Source of the DNA: Actinomycetota bacterium
GTDB lineage: Bacteria; Actinomycetota; Geothermincolia; Fen-727; Anoxymicrobiaceae
Direction of reading: 5' to 3'
Assembly (NCBI GenBank): GCA_018894655.1
Contig: JAHIPE010000048.1
Span: 1-5,073 of the forward strand
Length of the DNA stretch: 5,073 nt
The notes under the pieces are model-generated. The model had not been told where the DNA came from, did not search any database, and was given only the letters and a program-made list of their open reading frames with translations. Shown here piece after piece: positions 5,026 through 5,073 of this stretch; positions within the stretch are counted from its first letter, which is position 1, and each line of letters begins with the position of its first letter. The position numbers and the translations under genes were made by a program.

Positions 5026-5073
5026 AGCTCGGTCGCGCGCCTTGCATGAGCGGCGCCTCGGCGCTCTCGATAC

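Noticed and set aside
4898..5073. A + strand frame open from 4898 to the window edge, with GTG 4928 or ATG 4976 as possible starts
   Set aside because: The translation is Arg/Ser/Pro/His-rich with no recognisable domain, there is no Shine-Dalgarno, and it crosses the repeats and hairpins. A partial gene running out of the window cannot be fully excluded.
4894..5073. A - strand frame open from the window edge to a stop at 4894-4896
   Set aside because: Sixty codons of Arg/Cys-rich sequence without family features; both strands being open is expected in GC-rich, palindrome-rich DNA.

Overview
The window is a GC-rich bacterial segment with five protein genes, all on the + strand and tightly packed, followed by about 200 bases of structured non-coding DNA. 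Intercistronic gaps are 18 to 35 bases, Shine-Dalgarno sequences of the GGAGG/GAGGGGG type occur, and at least one start codon, probably two, is TTG. The N-terminal sensory-type region joined to a GGDEF fold in the first gene argues for a bacterium rather than an archaeon. GC content, AGG- and ATA-containing codon use and the small zinc-ribbon membrane protein would suit a deep-branching actinobacterium or similar Gram-positive lineage, but the phylum is a guess from style and not from a marker gene.

Layout. Bases 2-844 hold the 3' part of a signalling protein: an all-helical sensory region like the RsbRD N-terminal family, then a degenerate GGDEF domain. The GGDEF signature reads EHGKF while the upstream RxxD (I-site-like) residues remain. 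Bases 863-1957 encode a complete HisC-type PLP aminotransferase. Bases 1978-3201 and 3234-4469 encode two different GT-A fold glycosyltransferases. The second is a clear relative of mannosylglycerate synthase, glucosylglycerate synthase and glucosyl-3-phosphoglycerate synthase, enzymes that make negatively charged compatible solutes. The first has FDDDE and RGED motifs and no assigned substrate. Bases 4505-4876 encode a small protein with two membrane segments, a Pro/Gly linker and a C-terminal four-cysteine zinc ribbon. Bases 4877-5073 hold no convincing gene. They contain a long stem-loop just after the last stop codon, three degenerate tandem repeats of 20-21 bases and two further inverted repeats.

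How the genes may work together. The two glycosyltransferases are close enough to be co-transcribed. The simplest hypothesis is a short pathway to a glycosylglycerate-type solute, with one enzyme making the hexosyl-glycerate core and the other possibly adding a second sugar or acting on a related acceptor. The degenerate GGDEF protein could be a c-di-GMP-responsive or purely structural regulator, but nothing in the sequence links it to the sugar genes beyond adjacency. HisC serves histidine or aromatic amino acid synthesis and looks like an orphan here, since no other his gene is visible. I see no mobile element, CRISPR array, tRNA or rRNA.
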